Source of the DNA: Pararhodobacter sp. SW119
Lineage (GTDB): Bacteria; Pseudomonadota; Alphaproteobacteria; Rhodobacterales; Rhodobacteraceae
Length of the DNA stretch: 64,000 nt
NCBI RefSeq assembly: GCF_017811755.1
Contig: NZ_JADDJF010000001.1
Span: 336,460-400,459, forward strand
Direction of reading: 5' to 3'
In this document: in pieces, positions 56,507 through 64,000 of the stretch
How positions within the stretch are numbered: position 1 is the first letter of the stretch
How the letters are laid out: every line of letters starts with the position of its first letter
Notes under the pieces: model-generated
The model's input: the letters and a program-made list of their open reading frames with translations, nothing else
The model's database searches: none
What the model was told of the DNA's origin: nothing
Position numbers and translations under genes: made by a program

Positions 56507-57202
56507 TTGCGGCATCGTATCGCGGCGTTGGACGACGACGCGGCCATTCGGCGGCTTCTGGAAAACATGCTGACGGCCCAGGGTTTCGACGTCCGTTGCG
56601 CGGCGTCGATCGCCGAATTCGAACAGATGCAGCGTGATGGGCCCGCCGACCTCTACCTGATCGACGTGGGACTGCCCGATGGCAGCGGCCTGGCGGTGGT
56701 GCGCGAACTCCGGCAGCAGGGCGCGGCGGGTGTGATCCTGCTGACCGGGCGCGGCGCTGAAACCGACCAGGTCGTCGGGCTGGAGCTGGGCGCCGACGAC
56801 TATGTCGTCAAGCCCTTCCGGGGGCGCGAACTGATCGCCCGGATCAACGCGGTGCTCAGCCGGCGCGTGAAAGCCCCGAAGGCCCAGTCCCCCGACGCGA
56901 CCAACCACGACTTCGATGGCTATCGCGTCTGCCTGCAGGCGCGCAGCGTGCACGCGCCCGACGGCACCGAACTGGCCCTGACCGGCGCCGAGTTCGACCT
57001 GCTGTCGGCCTTCCTGCGCCGGCGCGGCGAGGTCATGACCCGCGACCAGCTTGTGCATCTGATAAAGGGCCGCGAATGGGAGTTGCACGACCGCGCGGTC
57101 GACGGGCTGGTCAGCCGCCTGCGCCGGAAGCTGCCGCCGTCCCGCGACCGAGGCCCCTATATCCGGACGATCCACGGCGTCGGCTACGTCTTCAAGGACT
57201 GA
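56507..57202 (+). CDS. OmpR/PhoB-family response regulator (orphan)
   Basis: 231 residues. Receiver domain 3-117: acidic pocket D9-D11, phosphorylation site D53 in LYLIDVGLPDG, T80 and K102. The C-terminal winged helix is about 130-230 (LALTGAEFDLLSAFLRRRGEVMTRD; RAVDGLVSRLRRKL; GPYIRTIHGVGYVF). The start is TTG 56507 with GGGAG about 9 nt upstream; no ATG or GTG is available before the first beta strand. No histidine kinase gene is adjacent on either side. It resembles TorR-like regulators in length and spacing. Confidence 0.87.
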   Translation: MRHRIAALDDDAAIRRLLENMLTAQGFDVRCAASIAEFEQMQRDGPADLYLIDVGLPDGSGLAVVRELRQQGAAGVILLTGRGAETDQVVGLELGADDYVVKPFRGRELIARINAVLSRRVKAPKAQSPDATNHDFDGYRVCLQARSVHAPDGTELALTGAEFDLLSAFLRRRGEVMTRDQLVHLIKGREWELHDRAVDGLVSRLRRKLPPSRDRGPYIRTIHGVGYVFKD

Positions 57203-57323
57203 TCCCGACGCCGCTTGACCGGCTCGACCCCTCGGCGGCGATCCCCGCGCAAGTGCCGATTGCGGTCAGCCGTGGCCGTGCGATACCCACCCGGCACAGG
57301 CAAAGGCGGGATCGCACACCGTG

Positions 57324-58208
57324 ATGCACGAAGACGAGATCCCGATAACCGAAACGACGATCCGTCGCATCCTTCGAAACGTGGCCCCGCAATGGTCCGA
57401 TTTCCCCATCCGGCAGCTCACCTCCTCCGGGACGGACAACGCGATCTTCCGCCTGGGCGATCGTTGCCTGCTTCGCATACCCAGGCGGCCATCTGCTGCG
57501 ATTCTACTATCAAAGGAACTTGACTGGTTACCGCATTTCAAAGGGCTTCCATTGGAGGTTCCTGAATTGCGCTTCCGTGGTCGCGCCGACATCGGCTTCG
57601 ACTGTGAATTCGGCATAATCGATTGGATCGAGGGCCGGATCGCGTCGCCCGAGAACATCGCGGATGCCGCGGTCGCCGCACGCGATCTGGCGCGGTTCCT
57701 GAAAGCATTGCAGGCGAAGGATATCGCCGGTGCGCCGACAGCAGGTGACATCAACAGTCAGCGGGGCGTTCCACTCGGTGATCTGTCCGCGCCAACCCTG
57801 CGGGCCATAGATCAACTTGCAGATGAGATCGACGCCAGGCGCGCCCGCAAACTCTGGCATGAGGCCATTGCGCGCCGTGGCCATCGAACCCCGGTCTGGC
57901 TGCATGGCGACCTGAAGGCGGACAATCTGATCGCACGGGACGGCGTTCTGCGCGGCGTCATAGACTGGGGATTGTCCGCGATAGGCGACCCGGCTGCAGA
58001 CTTCGCAACGGCGTGGTTCTGGGTTGAACCCTCGCAACGCGGGGCATTCCGCGATGCTCTTGCGCTGGATGACGCGGACTGGCTGCGCGCGAAGGGCTGG
58101 GCGCTCTACGGTGCGGTCATTGCGCTGAGTTACTACCAGGAGGGCAGGAACGACGCACTCTGCCGGCAGTCGAGGCTGACGCTCTCTCGTCTCGGGTTGC
58201 TGCTGTAG
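57324..58208 (+). CDS. Aminoglycoside phosphotransferase-family (APH/ChoK-like) kinase
   Basis: 294 residues with a protein-kinase-like fold: N-terminal lobe LTSSGTDNAIFRLGDRCLLRI, and catalytic loop WLHGDLKADNLI (H194, D196, N201) followed by GVIDWGLSAIGDPAADFA with the metal-binding aspartate. The family phosphorylates hydroxyls of antibiotics, sugars or small metabolites; nothing identifies the substrate or supports resistance. ATG 57324 is preceded by GTG 57321, with no ribosome site. Codon choice is less G/C-biased than neighbours, and the 3' flank is AT-rich, suggesting later acquisition. Confidence 0.85.
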   Translation: MHEDEIPITETTIRRILRNVAPQWSDFPIRQLTSSGTDNAIFRLGDRCLLRIPRRPSAAILLSKELDWLPHFKGLPLEVPELRFRGRADIGFDCEFGIIDWIEGRIASPENIADAAVAARDLARFLKALQAKDIAGAPTAGDINSQRGVPLGDLSAPTLRAIDQLADEIDARRARKLWHEAIARRGHRTPVWLHGDLKADNLIARDGVLRGVIDWGLSAIGDPAADFATAWFWVEPSQRGAFRDALALDDADWLRAKGWALYGAVIALSYYQEGRNDALCRQSRLTLSRLGLLL

Positions 58209-58591
58209 CCGGTTGGCGGCTGTCGTCGAGCAACCAAAATCGCCAGATCCTCACACTGGTCAAGCGGGCGCCTGGGTGTCAAAACGGCGCCGGGTGTTGC
58301 GGGACATACCAGATGCGGTATGCCAAAACTCCTCAACCACAAAACGCCCAGAAAAACGTGCGAAATTCCGCGCCGCGAAAATGCATTTTCTTTTCATTTT
58401 TCGGCCGGAACGCGTTTCATTTTTTCATATTCTGGACCAATCCCTGAAAACTTCGACAGTTTTCCCGGCCGAGGGCGCGGTTGCTCAAGCTTGAGCAGCC
58501 ACCCGCATCGCGGCGACGATCCCGTCGCGCCCCTCGACGCACTCAAGCGCAGGCCGGATGCGGTCCTGCAAGGGGTCCGGCGCGACCGATA
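58209..58591. repeat. 383-bp AT-rich gap with two perfect palindromes
   Basis: Between the convergent kinase and GntR genes. It contains GAAAATGCATTTTC (58377-58390) and TGCTCAAGCTTGAGCA (58482-58497). The second, with its GGT flank, is identical over 19 bases to copy C at 21.5 kb. No TTAACC is present at 52 or 63.5 bp, but reversed ATGAAAC (58420-58414) lies 69.5 bp from the centre, 12 bp farther than in copies A and D. It may be a degenerate family member. The stretch 58360-58440 is strikingly A/T-rich for this genome. No gene is seen. Confidence 0.5.
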
Positions 58592-59248
58592 TCAGCCGGC
58601 CAGGTGTCGCAGCCCCTGCGTGACATCGGTGCGCAGCGCCAGCCGCAACCCCGGGTCGTCGCCGGCCTTCAGCGCCGACAGGATCGACCGGTGCTGATGC
58701 GGCGGCGTGTTGCGCCGGAGGCGGCCGTAAAGCGTGCGCATCGTCGGCCCCAGTTGCAGCCACAGCGTCTCGACCAGCGCCAGCATCGCCGGGCTCTGCG
58801 CGCGCAGATAGAGCGTGCGGTGGAATTCGAGGTTGCTGCGGATGTAGGTCACCGAATCCTGCCGGGTGACGGCATCGGTGATCGCCGCGTTGATCGCCTC
58901 CATCCGGTCGATCAGCGCGGGGTGCGCGCGGGGCAGGGCGCGGCTGCCCAGCTCCGGCTCCAGCAGCGCCCGGATCGAGGCCAACTCCTCGATCCGCTCG
59001 GTGCTGAGTTCCGGCGTCGCCACTCGCCCCGAACCCGAGACCGACAGCGCCCCCTCGGCGACCAGCCGCTGCACCGCCTCGCGCGCGGGGGTCATCGAGA
59101 CGCCGAACTGCTGCGCGATGCCACGCAGCGTCAGCGCCTGGCCGGGGGGCAGTTCGCCGTGCATCACCTGCGTGCGAAGACTGCGATAGACCCGGTCATG
59201 CGCCGAAAGCTGGGACAGGTCGACAGGCTGGCGGGGCACGCGGAGCAT
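58592..59248 (-). CDS. GntR-family transcriptional regulator (FCD domain)
   Basis: 218 residues. Winged helix about 15-75 (RVYRSLRTQVMHGELPPGQ, LRGIAQQFGVSMTPAREAVQRL) and an all-helical FCD ligand domain (about 85-215; IRALLEPELGSRAL, RSNLEFHRTLYLRA, HQHRSILSALKAGD with metal-binding histidines). FadR-subfamily members usually sense a carboxylic acid. No adjacent catabolic operon points to a target. ATG 59248 is used; a TTG two codons earlier is in frame. Confidence 0.9.
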   Translation of the reverse strand: MLRVPRQPVDLSQLSAHDRVYRSLRTQVMHGELPPGQALTLRGIAQQFGVSMTPAREAVQRLVAEGALSVSGSGRVATPELSTERIEELASIRALLEPELGSRALPRAHPALIDRMEAINAAITDAVTRQDSVTYIRSNLEFHRTLYLRAQSPAMLALVETLWLQLGPTMRTLYGRLRRNTPPHQHRSILSALKAGDDPGLRLALRTDVTQGLRHLAG

Positions 59249-59289
59249 CGGCAAGGCTCAGCACAGCGCCGCGCGCAGGTCAAGCGCGC

Positions 59290-59991
59290 TCAGTCGCTGA
59301 AACGGAACCGGTGAAGCCATGTCCCCTCGCGCCGAAGCCATTGGCGCGGGCCCTCATAGCCCGGCATCAGCCCGGCCAGCGTGCGCCAGTAGGCGGGCGC
59401 GTGGTTCATCTCGGCCAGATGCGCGACCTCGTGCGCGGCGACGTAGGACAGCACCTCGGGCGGCGCCATCGCCAGCCGCCAGGAAAACATCAGATCGCCC
59501 GCCGAACTGCACGAGCCCCAGCGCGACCGCGTATCCCGCAGGCGCAGCGATCGCGGCTCGCGCCCCAGCCGCTCGGCGAAGGACGCCACCTCGACCGCCA
59601 GCCGGTCGCGCGCCTGCAGCTTCAGCCAGGCGGCGATCCGCGGCCCTGGCGGACCGCGGTCAGGCACCAGAAGCCGGTCGCCCTGCGCCAGCACGCCGCG
59701 CGCCGCGGCGGCGATCACCTGCAGCGGCTGACCGGCGACCGGCAGCAGCGTCCCGGCCACGACCGGGCAGGGCGCGTGCGCCTCGGCGACGGCGGCGCGC
59801 AGCCAGTCCTCGCGCGCGTTCAGGAACGCCTCGGCCGCGGCATGCGCGACGCGCGGCGGCAGCGTCAGCGTCACCCGCCCATCCAGCCGGGAGACGCGCA
59901 GCGACAGACGCCGGGCGCGCCCGCTCCAGCGCCACTGCACGGGGATCGGCGGCGTCCCGGGCAGGACGGTCAGGGTGGGGCGGGTGGTCAT
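59290..59991 (-). CDS. YgjP/WLM-type M48-like metallopeptidase (DUF45)
   Basis: 233 residues. The zinc-binding HEVAH is at 187-191 with a third ligand His197 in HLAEMNHAPAYWRTL. The preceding RSRWGSCSSAGDLMFSWRL is diagnostic of the YgjP family. Members are presumed cytoplasmic zinc proteases of unknown target. ATG 59991 (MTTRPTLTVLPGTPPIPV) is chosen by family N-terminus. It is divergent from the FYDLN-acid gene, an arrangement I recall as common in alphaproteobacteria. Confidence 0.88.
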   Translation of the reverse strand: MTTRPTLTVLPGTPPIPVQWRWSGRARRLSLRVSRLDGRVTLTLPPRVAHAAAEAFLNAREDWLRAAVAEAHAPCPVVAGTLLPVAGQPLQVIAAAARGVLAQGDRLLVPDRGPPGPRIAAWLKLQARDRLAVEVASFAERLGREPRSLRLRDTRSRWGSCSSAGDLMFSWRLAMAPPEVLSYVAAHEVAHLAEMNHAPAYWRTLAGLMPGYEGPRQWLRREGTWLHRFRFSD

Positions 59992-60133
59992 GCGTGGCTC
60001 TGCCTGCTGTGGTTCTGCCTGTGCTTCGCGGAGCGCCTTTGCGGCGGCTAACGAAAACACGACGACAAAGGCTTTGACAAGCTTTCGCGCATGTGGCAAC
60101 GGGCGCCCAACCACGCAAAAGGAAAGGTGTCGC

Positions 60134-60454
60134 ATGCCCAAGGAAGAATGGGGCGTCAAAAGGCTTTGCCCGACCACCGGCAAGCGTTTCTATGACTTGA
60201 ACCGCAGCCCGGTGGTCAGCCCGTATACCGGCGAAGTCGTCGAGATCGACGTGCCGGGCCGCAAGGGGGCGCCGCTACAGCCCGTTCCCGAGAAGGCCAA
60301 GGTTGTCCGCAAGGAACCGGCCGAGGATGGCGAGGCTCTGATCGACGATGAAGACGTGACGGTCGAGGACGACGATTCGCTGCTGGAGGACGAGGACGAC
60401 GATACCGTTTCATTCGACGACCTGTCGGACGTCGCCGACGACGACGAGGACTGA
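60134..60454 (+). CDS. TIGR02300/FYDLN-acid family protein
   Basis: 106 residues. The conserved N-terminus reads PKEEWGVKRLCPTTGKRFYDLN, with one CPTTGK cysteine and the name-giving FYDLN, then SPVVSPYTGEVVEI. The last 45 residues are almost wholly Asp/Glu (for example DDEDVTVEDDDSLLEDEDDD). The family is restricted to alphaproteobacteria and has no known function; the acidic tail suggests binding to basic protein or RNA. ATG 60134 follows GGAAAGG. A tRNA gene follows 152 bp on. Confidence 0.93.
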   Translation: MPKEEWGVKRLCPTTGKRFYDLNRSPVVSPYTGEVVEIDVPGRKGAPLQPVPEKAKVVRKEPAEDGEALIDDEDVTVEDDDSLLEDEDDDTVSFDDLSDVADDDED

Positions 60455-60546
60455 ACCGGCAGGCTGGGCACTCCGCGGTCCTTATTGAGAAGGTCCGTCA
60501 GGGCAGGCAGAAACGCGGTTGGCGGGTGATCGAGGCAACTTTGCCC

Positions 60547-60575
60547 TTGCACCCCCGCCGAGTCTTGGCTAAATG
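60547..60575 (+). promoter_or_regulatory. Probable tRNA-Ala promoter
   Basis: TTGCAC (60547-60552), 16-17 bp, then CTAAATG (60569-60575), 31 bp before the mature tRNA 5' end. The GC-rich stretch between (GCGGCGCCGGACGCCGC) can form a short stem in the 5' leader. Confidence 0.5.
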
Positions 60576-60606
60576 CGCTCTCGCGGCGCCGGACGCCGCA
60601 AACGGT

Positions 60607-60682
<76 letters not shown>

Positions 60683-60983
60683 ATCTAATCATCTAAGCTG
60701 TTGATAATGAGCCGCTTTTGCGGCTCTTGTCACTTCTGCCCCACCGCTTTTCCCACCGCTCGATTCGGGCGCTTGGATTGGTTGCATCTTGTCGCATCCG
60801 CCCTTAGCACGGCGCATCCGGCAGCGCGGTGACCTTCTCCGAAGATCGACGGTGATCGCCAGCGGCACCGCCGGCCACGCGCTGCGCTACGCCAATGGCT
60901 CCGCGCGCGGCCTCCTCCTACACCACCACCGGGGACACAGCCCATCACTTGGCGTTGAAACATCGATATCTTACTGTCGCAGC
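60683..60983. other. 301-bp gap after tRNA-Ala, possible island junction
   Basis: It begins with the tRNA terminator (60709-60726). After it, base composition drops and no intact gene is seen. The minus strand at 60740-60830 has an open frame ending RPNRAVGKAVGQK that could be the decayed 3' end of an integrase, but the match is too short to call. No second copy of the tRNA 3' end is present in the window. Confidence 0.3.
60709..60730 (+). terminator. Terminator of tRNA-Ala
   Basis: Perfect 7-bp stem GAGCCGC/GCGGCTC with TTTT loop (60709-60726), followed by the short T-tract TTGT. It lies 26 nt after the tRNA 3' end. Confidence 0.75.
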
Positions 60984-61706
60984 ATGAGGTTTGCAGTCCA
61001 TAACGGCGAGCGGGTTGAGGCCACCCCCGGTGCCGTTGGTTTGTGCCCTGGGTGTAGCGCTGAGTTAACCGCGAAGTGCGGTACCAAGAAGGTCTGGCAT
61101 TGGGCACACAAGGGCCAGCGCCACTGCGATCACTGGTGGGAGCCTGAGACTGAGTGGCACCGATCTTGGAAAGACCGATTCCCCAAGGAGTGGCAGGAGC
61201 GGTCAGCTCGAGATGATCGCGGCGAGTTGCACATAGCGGACGTTAGGACGCCACATGGGTTGGTTGTCGAGTTTCAATACTCGTACATAAAGCCAGAGGA
61301 GGCTTTGAAGCGAACTGAGTTCCACGCACCGCTGCTTTGGGTGGTCAGCGGTGAGCGGCGTCCGACGGATAAGAGGCAGTTTGACGAGTTGTTTCGTTAC
61401 AGATCCGTGCCGGGTTCGGGAGAGCCCGCCATAGACAGGTTTTCGGTATATGATGCCCGGTTACTTCAGGAGTGGGCCGATCTGCGTGTGATTGTCGCCT
61501 TTGATTTCGGAGGAGAAGATGTCTGGCTGATGAGTGGTCGCGATTGGGCATGTGCGCTAGGTCGGTGGTTCAAAAAGGATGACCTCGTTACGCATATTCG
61601 TGACGGCACACCGATACCGCATGTGATCTTCGAACATCACCACCCTCGGACCCGCAAAGTCATCAAGCGCACCCACACCATCCCGCATTCTCTACCAAAG
61701 CCTTAA
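60984..61706 (+). CDS. CoiA-like nuclease-domain protein
   Basis: 240 residues. The N-terminal zinc-finger-like block CPGCSAELTAKCGTKKVWHWAH has C21, C24, C32, H39 and H42. The PD-(D/E)xK-type core IADVRTPHGLVVEFQYS has D86, E96 and Q98. KRTEFHAPLLWVV follows, as in the competence protein CoiA family. CoiA proteins are linked to DNA uptake, but isolated homologues on islands are common and may be defence nucleases. Base composition is lower in GC than the core genome, with codons such as AGG, TCA and ATA, indicating transfer. ATG 60984 is chosen by domain start; no ribosome site is seen. Confidence 0.75.
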   Translation: MRFAVHNGERVEATPGAVGLCPGCSAELTAKCGTKKVWHWAHKGQRHCDHWWEPETEWHRSWKDRFPKEWQERSARDDRGELHIADVRTPHGLVVEFQYSYIKPEEALKRTEFHAPLLWVVSGERRPTDKRQFDELFRYRSVPGSGEPAIDRFSVYDARLLQEWADLRVIVAFDFGGEDVWLMSGRDWACALGRWFKKDDLVTHIRDGTPIPHVIFEHHHPRTRKVIKRTHTIPHSLPKP

Positions 61707-61805
61707 GCCGGGCTAGTTGAGGTAGCGCCGACCCGCACAAGGTGGGAACTGCGATGCTATTCAGATCGTGGTAGCTGCGCCCGCTCCGGCCGAGGCGCTC
61801 CGGAG

Positions 61806-63956
61806 CTAATCAAGCCGTCTCTGCCCATGACCTTGGATGAGGCGGGGAAGCTGTGTCGGGACATCCTCCATCAAGACAAGCGCGCACTCGACGGTTTCAC
61901 CGGTCATGGTGATCTGCAACTGACCTGCCGGGACCGCCTGATCCCAAGAAAAGCTGTCGGACAGGAACTGCAAGACGGCCTGCTTGTAGTCAGTATCCGG
62001 GTTCTGCAAGTGATCGCCTTTGGTTTCCAAGATGACGATCCTGTCTGCACCCGCGTTGCCGCCCGCCGCGAAGATGAAGTCGGGGTAGATTCGCCCGCGC
62101 TTCCAGCCTTGCAGGCCGTAGTTCGTCTTGGCGACGTTGCGGTGCCACCACTTCACTGCGCCGTCGCCGTCCAGATGCACCGCGACTCCGCGTTCATCCG
62201 TGTTCAACTCGTTCCTCAGGACCGGGGAAAAGAGGCTTCTTGTCAGAGGCTCATCTGTCGCGCTGCGCAAGACCGGCGATTGTTCCGGCTCGGTGGTCCA
62301 GATGTGATCGGGCATCTGCCAGTTCGGCCCGGCCACGCGCAAGCGGAACTGGATGCGGCCTGCTCGCACATCGTCCTTGAACAGCCCTTCGGCGCGCCGC
62401 GTGCGCTCTTTGTCCAGCGCAAGGCGCAAAGTGTCCACGATCACCCCAGCCGCCGCACCTAGCTTCGCTTCGTCAAACCCCCGCGCCTCAAGCTGCGAGA
62501 GAAGCTTTCCCACGACATCCCGCGCGACAAACGGGTTCGGGATCAGGTCGGAAACCACGCGCACGGCGTATGAGGCGTCAAACCGCAGGGCTTCCGTGCC
62601 CGTGCCGATGGTTTCCCCCCGGAAGTGTTCGCGCCCGCTGTCAGTCAAGCTGATGCGCTGTAGCTGCGAAGCCGCTTGCCTCGGGTTGTCGGGTATCGCC
62701 CGCGCCACTTCGCGCGGATCGTAGTCGCGCCAGTCTATCGCCGCCAGAATGTCGGTCTCGTAGTCGAGGTCGCGCAAGCCGTCGCCATCCACCCGCAAGA
62801 CCTTGGGCAGATAGATTTGCAGCGTTCGGAGCGTGTCGCGCCGTTCGATCTTGCGCGCCGCGCCGGTCCCTGCCGGGCCTGCACCGGGGGGCACCTCGAT
62901 CACAAGATCGGCTAGGCCGTCCTTTTCCAGCCCGGTCTTGATCGCGTTGACCACTGCGCCGGTCTCGGCGTGATGCGTGATGATGTAGCACTCATCGAGC
63001 GCCGGAACTCCGGTCTTGAGGGCATGGGGCTGGCGCAGGATGCGTCCGACAAGCTGCGTCATGGCCGACAGGTTGGACGCCGCCGCCAGCGAACACAGGA
63101 CATAGGCAAAGGGGCAATCCCACCCCTCTTGCAGCGCCGCCTTGGTGATGATCACGCGCACCCGGTTCGTGGGCGACAGAAGGTCTTGGTTCTCGGGCTG
63201 GTTGAGGTCGTTTTGCTCTGCGGTCTTGAACCGCCCCGGGTTCCCGAGGCTGTCTTTCACATGCGGCCAGAAGTCCCTGTCGTACCCGTCAAGGTTCGGC
63301 ACCGCCTGAAATTCCGCCGCATGTGCCGCCTGATCGCCTTCGGGCGGAAAGAAGCCGTGCACGTCGCCCCGGTCGCGGAACATGCGCAGCGTCTCTTGCG
63401 TCTGCCGGTTCGCGGCTTGCAGCATCAGGATCATGACGCACAGGTGCGTTTCCACGTCGCGGGCGTCCAGCCGGTCGGATTTCTCCATGATCCGCACCCG
63501 CCCCGCCGCAGCGCGGTCCAGCGCCTGCCGGTAAGGGTGCTGCCGATCCTTCAAGCGTTTGAGCGTCTGGGTATAGATCGCCTCGTTCGGCACGATCCAC
63601 AGGACGAAACCGGTGTTCTTGGCCAGATACCGCCCCATGATCCGGCTCACGGCGTTGACAGCCAGCCAAGTCTTGCCGCCGCCCGTGGGCACTTTCAGCG
63701 TGACGTTGGGCACCGGGCGCGCGCACCCGTCCTTGCGGGGCGAAAACGGGATCGCCACCCGCGACGGGGGAAGCCGCCCCGCTGCCTGCATCCTGGCCCA
63801 TGTGGCCTCGGTGAAGTCCATCGCCGGAATGGGTAGATTGGGATTGGCCGCGCGCACCGCGTCAATCTGGTCGGCCTCGGCCTTGCGGGACTTCAACTCG
63901 TCCAGATAGGCATCGAGCGTGTCCAGCACGCGCACCTGATAATCGAGCGTGCGCAT
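61806..63956 (-). pseudogene. Type III restriction-like helicase/nuclease with internal in-frame deletion
   Basis: 716 codons without a stop. Present: Walker A PTGGGKT (90-96), VLWIVPNEAIYTQTLKRL (motif Ia region), KTAEQNDL then VRVIITKAALQEGWDCPFAYVL and QLVGRILRQP (motifs V-VI, to about 310). A C-terminal PD-(D/E)xK nuclease is seen as YPDFIFAAGG...RIVILETKG. Missing: the 150 or so residues that in this family separate these halves and carry the DExH box and S/TAT motif. Residue 243 (SLGNPGRF) runs straight into K244. ATP hydrolysis should be lost, while the nuclease domain remains. It could still be expressed. Upstream partial gene is 3 bp away. Confidence 0.75.
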
Positions 63957-63959
63957 GGC

Positions 63960-64000
63960 CTATGTCCGCTCCACGCGGTAAAGCGCGAAGGGCAGTGGCA
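63960..64000 (-). CDS. C-terminal end of an upstream gene (partial; possibly the modification subunit)
   Basis: An open frame enters from the right edge and stops at TAG 63960-63962, giving the tail PLPFALYRVERT. The next ATG (helicase/nuclease) starts 3 bp on, so the two form one transcript. In type III restriction-like systems the gene before the Res subunit is normally the DNA methyltransferase. With only 12 residues visible this is context, not homology. Confidence 0.4.
   Translation of the reverse strand, partial: PLPFALYRVERT

Noticed and set aside
57324..58208. Antibiotic-resistance aminoglycoside phosphotransferase
   Set aside because: Only the general kinase fold is visible; the family includes many metabolic kinases and nothing in the context supports resistance.
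60740..61107. Possible tyrosine-integrase remnant on the minus strand after tRNA-Ala
   Set aside because: Only a few tail-like residues (CNQSKRPNRAVGKAVGQK) can be read and no catalytic Arg/His/Tyr motif is seen.

Overview
The window is a GC-rich (about two-thirds G+C by eye), densely coded stretch of an alphaproteobacterial chromosome, most likely from the Rhodobacteraceae (Rhodobacterales). The evidence is the combination of a hut operon with hutF, fused single-chain indolepyruvate:ferredoxin oxidoreductases, many TRAP transporters, a FYDLN-acid protein, an NnrU-family protein, an iron-sulfur photolyase and a carnitine-to-betaine cluster. No plasmid or phage backbone is seen. Only the last 3.3 kb, behind a tRNA-Ala, looks like accessory DNA.

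Layout. 1-7 kb: 5' part of purL, a candidate small RNA, a LysR regulator divergent from a first indolepyruvate oxidoreductase, murI and a DUF4389 membrane protein. 7-17.7 kb: histidine utilisation, with hutC-hutF leftward and hutI-H-G-U rightward from one promoter/operator region, followed closely by a TRAP transporter (P-Q-M) that is probably co-transcribed. 17.9-27.3 kb: a fused 5-oxoprolinase, a second TRAP transporter on the opposite strand, and a rightward group of a HisC-like aminotransferase, a hotdog thioesterase and a DUF3237 protein. 27.6-38.7 kb: DUF2235 hydrolase overlapping an orphan molybdenum hydroxylase large subunit, a nucleotidyltransferase-like protein, ornithine decarboxylase, a class V aminotransferase, ygfZ, an ornithine cyclodeaminase homologue, an SDR and an Fe-S photolyase.

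38.7-47.2 kb is the most coherent metabolic block. It holds an enoyl-CoA hydratase, an NDP-forming acyl-CoA synthetase, an acyl-CoA dehydrogenase, an L-carnitine dehydrogenase/thioesterase fusion, an SDR and a BKACE enzyme, with a divergent GlxA/CdhR-type AraC regulator. Together these can be read as a route from gamma-butyrobetaine through L-carnitine to glycine betaine. 47.2-51.4 kb: a polar amino-acid ABC transporter operon divergent from an arginine-deiminase-superfamily enzyme. 51.5-55.6 kb: a second indolepyruvate oxidoreductase divergent from an Lrp/AsnC regulator. 55.6-60.5 kb: an NnrU-like protein, an orphan OmpR-type regulator, a phosphotransferase, a GntR regulator, a YgjP-type metallopeptidase and a FYDLN-acid protein. 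60.6-64 kb: tRNA-Ala(GGC), a CoiA-like nuclease, and a type III-restriction-like helicase/nuclease that has lost the segment expected to carry its DExH box.

The main unexplained structure is a family of at least six short intergenic elements near 6.95, 17.7, 21.5, 27.3, 35.4 and 51.4 kb. Each has a perfect or near-perfect 14-20 bp palindrome whose centre lies either about 52 or about 63.5 bp from a TTAACC motif. The two spacings differ by about one helical turn, and five of the six copies sit between convergent genes. Other candidates are a two-hairpin small RNA with an exposed anti-Shine-Dalgarno stretch beside purL, and a hut promoter with a dyad between its -35 and -10 boxes.
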